Below, in pieces: positions 59,941-64,000 of a stretch of DNA of 64,000 nucleotides. Position 1 is the first letter of the stretch, and every line of letters begins with the position of its first letter. The notes under the pieces are model-generated. The model worked only from the letters and a program-made list of their open reading frames with translations. It made no database searches and was not told where the DNA came from. The DNA comes from DASYRM01 sp036004405 (GTDB lineage Bacteria; Acidobacteriota; Vicinamibacteria; Vicinamibacterales; UBA2999), in assembly GCA_036004405.1 (NCBI GenBank), contig DASYRM010000037.1, positions 1 through 64,000 on the forward strand, in the 5' to 3' direction. Made by a program: the position numbers and the translations under genes.

Positions 59941-61563
59941 ATGGACATCCTTGCCGAATCGGCCCTGCGAATCACCGTGCTCGCCCTGGGCGTGTCCCAG
60001 GTGCTTCGCCTCCTGCGCCATCGCTCGCCGCGCCTGGCGCACGGCGCGTGGACGGCGGTCGTCATGGTGATGCTCGCGCTTCCTGCCGTCGTGCGGTGGG
60101 GACCGACGTTCGCGATGCCCGTCATCGGATCCGCCCAGGCGGTGGGTCATCTGTTCGCACCTGCCGCCGATGGTGTCGGGCCCGTGGAGTCCACCGCGGC
60201 GCGCTCCACCGTGGCGGCCGGGAATCGCGCACCGTGGCCAATCTCCTGGGCCGGTGTCGTGGTGACCAGCTACCTCGCCGGGGTCGCGCTGCTGCTGGCT
60301 CGCCTTGCGAGCGGGGCGTGGCGCCTGCGAACCATTCGCCGCGCCGCGGTCGCGGAGCGGGGACACCTCACGCACCCGTTGTGCGTCACGCCGATGACCG
60401 TCGGCATCCTTGCACCGGTCGTCATCCTGCCGACCGACTGGACGAATTGGGACGACGCCGATCTGTCGGCCGTGCTCGCTCACGAAGGTGAGCATGCCCG
60501 ACGGCGCGATCCTCTGATCGTGGCCCTGGCGCTGCTCAATCGCGCGGTCTTCTGGTTCCATCCGCTGGCGTGGTGGCTGCCGCGGGAGCTCTCCCGGCTC
60601 TCTGAGCAGGCCTGCGACGACGCAGTGATCTCGCGCGGCCACGATCGGGATCTGTACGCGTCGTGCCTCCTGCGGTTCGCCCGGCGGGCCAGCGAGGCGG
60701 GCCGCCGGGTGCTGCCGATGGCCGCGGCCATGTCCGGGGCCGGGCTGCAGGCGCGGCTGCGGATGCTGGCCCACCAGGCGGCGACGGTGTCACGCACGCG
60801 GCGTCTGAGCGTGGCTGGCGCCTGTGCCGCGCTCGTCGTGGTGTGCGCCGCCGCGGTGCCGGCCGAGGCCCAGCGTCCGGTGGCCGTTCCCGATCAGGCC
60901 CGGGGGACCGTGGTCACCTCCGCGCATTTCGAGGTCTTTCATGACGGCCTGCCGGCCGAGCGGGTGATTCGCGCGGTGCGCGACGCCGAAGCGGCCTATC
61001 GGCGACTGAGCGCGGCCCTGCGCTACGAGACCGCGGGGCGGGTGCTGATCATCCTCGTGAGTCGCGATCGCGATCTCCCCGCGGACCCGCAGGCAGCGGC
61101 CACTCTGGCGTTGGCGAGCGGCGCGCCGAACCGCCATCGGATCGTGCTGTCGCTGGAATCGCTCGAGCAGCAGTCGGACCTCGTGGTGCACGAGCTGACG
61201 CATCAATTCGCCTTCGAGATCATGCCGGCCACGAGCCGGACGGCCCCAGCCCTGATCGAGGGGCTGGCGGAATATCTGCGCGGCGCGTGGCGCGCCGACG
61301 ACCTGCGCCTGACTCGGGCCGCCGCCGTCGCCGGCACCGTCCCGTCGGTGGCGGCGCTCGACGACGACAGCCCGCATTGGGCGCACGCGGTGTTCGACTA
61401 CGTGGCCGCCGAGCAGGGGGCCGAAGGCATCCGCCGATTGGTGTTTGCGCTCAGGTCGCACGACACGCTGCGGCAGGCCATCCCTGAGGCCTTCGGAGTC
61501 GGCGTCGATCAGTTCGATCGCGGGTTCCTGGATTTTGTGGCGGCGCGATTCACTCCGCGTTGA
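59941..61563 (+). CDS. M56 (BlaR1-type) membrane protease with C-terminal MA-like zincin domain
   Basis: 540 residues from ATG 59941, 8 nt after AGGAGG; an ATG at 59935 overlaps the repressor stop but is only 2 nt from that site. Membrane helices occur in the first 120 residues. The M56 core has HEGEH at 181-185, LSRLSEQACDDAVI and LYASCLLRFAR. A further helix (LSVAGACAALVVVCAAAVPA) ends the membrane part. After it, in place of a beta-lactam-binding sensor, is a second HExxH domain: HELTH at 417-421 and E440 in LIEGLAEYL, of the peptidase MA-like type also present at 5703. It probably cleaves the repressor on sensing an unknown signal. Confidence 0.88.
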   Translation: MDILAESALRITVLALGVSQVLRLLRHRSPRLAHGAWTAVVMVMLALPAVVRWGPTFAMPVIGSAQAVGHLFAPAADGVGPVESTAARSTVAAGNRAPWPISWAGVVVTSYLAGVALLLARLASGAWRLRTIRRAAVAERGHLTHPLCVTPMTVGILAPVVILPTDWTNWDDADLSAVLAHEGEHARRRDPLIVALALLNRAVFWFHPLAWWLPRELSRLSEQACDDAVISRGHDRDLYASCLLRFARRASEAGRRVLPMAAAMSGAGLQARLRMLAHQAATVSRTRRLSVAGACAALVVVCAAAVPAEAQRPVAVPDQARGTVVTSAHFEVFHDGLPAERVIRAVRDAEAAYRRLSAALRYETAGRVLIILVSRDRDLPADPQAAATLALASGAPNRHRIVLSLESLEQQSDLVVHELTHQFAFEIMPATSRTAPALIEGLAEYLRGAWRADDLRLTRAAAVAGTVPSVAALDDDSPHWAHAVFDYVAAEQGAEGIRRLVFALRSHDTLRQAIPEAFGVGVDQFDRGFLDFVAARFTPR

Positions 61564-62491
61564 GCCCTGAATCGGGCTCCAGCGTCACGGTGGTGGCCGA
61601 GGGCAGCACCCACGGGCACCAGTAGTAGTCGCAGACGCGAACGATGCGGTTGCCCGAGAGCTCGAGGCGAACGATCGACACCGGGCGCCACGTCTCGTCT
61701 TCCTGCGCGTAGCGGACTATGACCGGTTCGCCGTCCACTTCGCCGACCAGCATCCGCCACGGCTCGGGCACCGTCTCGTACTTCGAGAAATACGGCGCAT
61801 CCGCCAGCCGTCCGGCGTAGCCGTTGGCAAAGAGCAGCCGGGCGTCGGCGCTCACCAGCTCGCGAACGCCGTCCCAGTCATGACGGTTGAACCGTTCGCA
61901 ATAGAGCTGCAGCAGCGCGGTGGCCTCGGCGCTCGTGGTCGTTCGCGCGCGTCCGGCGGGAAGCGGCGCCGCGGCGGAGAGCTTCCCGCGGCCGCGGTTC
62001 AGCGCCGCCTTCACGCCGCCCACCGTCGAGTCGACCAGCGCCGCGATCTCCTCCAACGAGTAGTCGAAGACGTCTTTCAGGAGCACGCAGGCACGTTCCT
62101 TCGGCGGCAGCGTCGCCACGAGGTGCTCGAGCGCGCGCCCTACGGCTGGTCCCGGCGGGTCGACAGGCAGCACCACCTCTTCGCCCGGCGCGCTCTGTTC
62201 GGCGTCGATCCGTACGCCGCGGCGCCGCAGCGCGTCGATGCACAGGTTGTGCGCGATCCGGAACAGCCACGGCGTCGGTGGACGGCTGTCGTCAAAGCTG
62301 TCGAGCTTCCGATAGGCCTGAAACAGCGCGTCCTGCACCAGGTCCTCCCCGTCCATCGCCGACCCGAGCATGCGGGCGCAGTAGCGGTGGAGCCGGGGAC
62401 GAACCTGGACGATCGTCTCGAGAAAGGCGCGGTAGCGGTCGTCGAAGAGCCCCACGTTCTCGCGCTCGGGCAGCGTGTCCATGTTCCTCAT
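61550..62491 (-). CDS. ECF sigma factor with C-terminal SnoaL-like domain
   Basis: 313 residues from ATG 62491; a start at 62482 is possible. Sigma region 2 (LHRYCARMLGSAMDGEDLVQ, AYRKLDSFDDSRPPTPWLF, RIAHNLCIDALRRRG) and region 4 (LPPKERACVLLKDVFDYSLE, EIAALVDSTVGGVKAALNRG) are followed by a SnoaL-like domain (ALLQLYCERFNRHDWDGVRE, DARLLFANGY). That fusion is characteristic of ECF41/SigJ-type sigma factors, whose C-terminal domain controls activity in place of an anti-sigma factor. It ends 13 nt inside the M56 gene. No anti-sigma gene is adjacent. Confidence 0.92.
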   Translation of the reverse strand: MRNMDTLPERENVGLFDDRYRAFLETIVQVRPRLHRYCARMLGSAMDGEDLVQDALFQAYRKLDSFDDSRPPTPWLFRIAHNLCIDALRRRGVRIDAEQSAPGEEVVLPVDPPGPAVGRALEHLVATLPPKERACVLLKDVFDYSLEEIAALVDSTVGGVKAALNRGRGKLSAAAPLPAGRARTTTSAEATALLQLYCERFNRHDWDGVRELVSADARLLFANGYAGRLADAPYFSKYETVPEPWRMLVGEVDGEPVIVRYAQEDETWRPVSIVRLELSGNRIVRVCDYYWCPWVLPSATTVTLEPDSGLNAE

Positions 62492-62523
62492 ACGCACGGC
62501 GGCGTCAGGAGGATACGCCGGGG

Positions 62524-63063
62524 TCAGCCCCGGACGTAGGTCAGCTGCACGATGCCGTTCGGCAGCGTCTTGGTGTTGGTCAGCTCGAGCCGCAGGTCCG
62601 CGGGCGTGACGCCCTCGAAGAGCCGCACCCCCTGGCCGACGCTCAGCGGAAAGACGGAGATCTGGAACTCGTCGATCAGCTGGTGCGGGATCAAGGTGCG
62701 ATCGAGCGCGCCGCTGCCGTACTTGATGATGTCCTTGCCGGGCTGCTGCTTCAGCGCCCGGACCGCCTCGACGACGTCGCCGGTGAGTAGCGTGGCGTTC
62801 CAGGTGGTGGTGTGCAGCGTGGTGGAGGCCACGTACTTCGGCATCCGGTTGATGGCGTCGTAGTAGGGGTCGCCGGTGATCTGCGACCAGGCGGCTTTGA
62901 ACTTCTCGTAGGTGACGCGGCCGAAGAGGAACGCATCGTACGACTCGAGGTGGCGGGTTGCGTTGGCGCGGTGCTCGGCGCCCCAGTGCTGCAGCGCCCA
63001 GCGCTCGGGCGATTCGATGACCCCGTCGAGCGAGACGAACGTGGCTTCGATCAGTTTTCTCAT
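62524..63063 (-). CDS. RibD C-terminal/dihydrofolate reductase-like protein
   Basis: 179 residues. The dihydrofolate reductase-like fold of the RibD C-terminal domain: MRKLIEATFVSLDGVIESPE, ESYDAFLFGRVTYEKFKAAW, INRMPKYVASTTLHTTTWNA, DIIKYGSGALDRTLIPHQL and IDEFQISVFPLSVGQGVRLF. Such stand-alone reductases (YyaP/YwjB-like) reduce unknown substrates. It is transcribed toward the sigma factor, 32 nt away. ECF41-type sigma genes commonly sit beside a small oxidoreductase target gene, so this is likely its regulon partner. Confidence 0.88.
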   Translation of the reverse strand: MRKLIEATFVSLDGVIESPERWALQHWGAEHRANATRHLESYDAFLFGRVTYEKFKAAWSQITGDPYYDAINRMPKYVASTTLHTTTWNATLLTGDVVEAVRALKQQPGKDIIKYGSGALDRTLIPHQLIDEFQISVFPLSVGQGVRLFEGVTPADLRLELTNTKTLPNGIVQLTYVRG

Positions 63064-63139
63064 GACGGTGCTCCTTGAAATGGAACCGATGGCGTCGGTT
63101 CATTCCAGATACGCACCGGCGGCGAACGGGGATACGCGA

Positions 63140-64000
63140 TCAGCCCACCCAGCGCGGATCCGGAGGGGTGGCTGGCAGGACGCGGGACGCGCTCCGTCCC
63201 TTGTCTGATCGGACGGCGACACGTCCGCTCGTCGCGTCGGACCGCGTCTTCGAGGTCACGAAGCGGACGGCGGCGGCCTCGCGCACGACCGCCGGCCCGA
63301 GCGGCTGATTGGCGGCCAGCATCTCCTCGATGGCGTCGGCCGGTCGCGGGCGCGAGAACAGGAAGCCCTGCGCGTGCGTGCAGCCCAGGCGCTCGAGCTC
63401 GCTGGCCTGTACGTCCTCTTCGATCCCTTCGGCCACCACGCCGGTCTTGAGCGTGCGCGCCAGCGCCAGAATGCTCTCGACGATGGCGGGCCGATCGGGC
63501 AGCAGAAGGCTGGTCACGAAGGAGCGGTCGATCTTCAGCGCATCCACCGGCAGCTTGTGCAGGTGGCTCAGCGACGAGAAGCCGGTGCCGAAATCGTCGA
63601 GATAGATCTTGACGCCGAACTCACGCAGCTCGCCAAGCACGCGCGCGGCGTCGCCGGGGCTGTCCATGAGGGCGGTTTCGGTGATCTCCAGGCGGAGGTC
63701 GCTGGGATGCATGCCCGCGCTGCGCACCGCCTCCTCCACCACCAGCAGCAGGTTCTGCTGCATCAGCTGACGGCCCGACACGTTGACCGTCACGTACTCG
63801 AGCCCGGAGTCGGGGAAGCGCCGATGCCAGTCGGCAAACGCCGCGCACGCCTGCTCCAGCACCCACGTGCCGAGCGGCTCGATCAGCCCGATCTCTTCGG
63901 CAATCGGGATGAACGTGCTGGGCGGCACCGCTTTGCCTTTCCTGGTCCACCGCACCAGCGACTCGAAGCCGACGCACCGCCGTGAGGCGAGCGAGACGAT
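63140..64000 (-). CDS. EAL-domain cyclic-di-GMP phosphodiesterase (N-terminus outside window)
   Basis: The reading frame is open from the right edge to a stop at 63140 (287 residues). It begins within the EAL motif (GFESLVRW, ESL here) and continues with FIPIAEEIGLIEPLGTWVLE, NVSGRQLMQQ, RLEITETALMDSPG, KIYLDDFGTGFSSLSHLHKL, LKIDRSFVTSL and VVAEGIEEDVQASEL. The catalytic loop DDFGTGFSS, ExTE and the E in VAEGIE are conserved, so cyclic-di-GMP hydrolysis is expected. A GGDEF or PAS part probably lies beyond the edge. The tail (GRVAVRSDKGRSASRVLPAT) is low-complexity and may have no function. Confidence 0.9.
   Translation of the reverse strand: MVSLASRRCVGFESLVRWTRKGKAVPPSTFIPIAEEIGLIEPLGTWVLEQACAAFADWHRRFPDSGLEYVTVNVSGRQLMQQNLLLVVEEAVRSAGMHPSDLRLEITETALMDSPGDAARVLGELREFGVKIYLDDFGTGFSSLSHLHKLPVDALKIDRSFVTSLLLPDRPAIVESILALARTLKTGVVAEGIEEDVQASELERLGCTHAQGFLFSRPRPADAIEEMLAANQPLGPAVVREAAAVRFVTSKTRSDATSGRVAVRSDKGRSASRVLPATPPDPRWVG

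Noticed and set aside
62491..63103. Longer version of the ECF sigma factor running through the RibD-like gene
   Set aside because: The extra ~200 codons are the out-of-frame image of the reductase gene; the sigma domain starts at 62491.

Overview
The window is about 64 kb of GC-rich, densely coding bacterial chromosome. Several families seen here are typical of Acidobacteriota: an ADOP-type ABC permease with an N-terminal helical extension, a two-domain TIGR03435-type protein, a Ser/Thr kinase fused to a TolB-like propeller, DUF1080, PQQ propeller dehydrogenases, and three secreted proteins with a W-E-G-x-x-L-x-V-x-T core. The gene mix fits a soil member of class Vicinamibacteria best. That assignment is an inference from gene content. 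I see no rRNA, tRNA, CRISPR array, transposase or phage gene.

Layout. 1-9.5 kb: a partial metallo-beta-lactamase-fold protein, a cytochrome c-PQQ propeller enzyme, the ADOP permease, a TPR-zincin and the Ser/Thr kinase. 9.6-13.7 kb: a giant multi-PAS/GAF hybrid histidine kinase. 13.7-28 kb: small secreted enzymes and binding proteins, a PqiA-like membrane protein, a LytS/LytR pair, an SGNH hydrolase and an S41 peptidase. 28-29.7 kb: arfB and two secreted proteins. 29.8-35.1 kb: a five-gene operon for a Tat-exported molybdenum hydroxylase with a predicted membrane cytochrome b. 35.1-38.8 kb: bactofilin and a reverse-strand operon (DUF1080, dihaem cytochrome c, quinoprotein dehydrogenase). 38.9-42.9 kb: a stand-alone rsmH, a zinc-ribbon protein, and a divergent FAD oxidoreductase/O-methyltransferase pair. 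43-47.5 kb: a solute-binding lipoprotein, a sensor kinase and an NtrC-type regulator in one operon, which looks like a three-component sensor. 47.6-50.1 kb: the tandem TIGR03435-type protein and an unassigned membrane protein. 50.4-54.2 kb: a TPR lipoprotein, a VIT/VWA protein ending in a PEP-CTERM-like tail, an exosortase K-like protein and a small membrane protein, which I read as a dedicated surface-sorting cassette. 54.2-64 kb: an HU-like protein, secreted proteins including one with six EF-hand loops, nfo, an orphan ModA-like protein, a BlaI/M56 signalling pair whose protease carries a second zincin domain, an ECF sigma factor next to a RibD-like reductase, and a partial EAL protein.

Two themes recur. 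One is periplasmic redox chemistry feeding membrane electron carriers (PQQ enzymes, c-type haems, molybdenum hydroxylase plus cytochrome b). The other is secreted or surface proteins governed by phosphorelay or proteolytic signalling. At least eight genes have a sigma-70-like -10 box only 5-9 nt before the start codon, which suggests many leaderless mRNAs. A short GC palindrome recurs at three or four sites between genes and contributes coding sequence at one of them. All functional statements come from reading motifs and translations. No database search or structure prediction was run.
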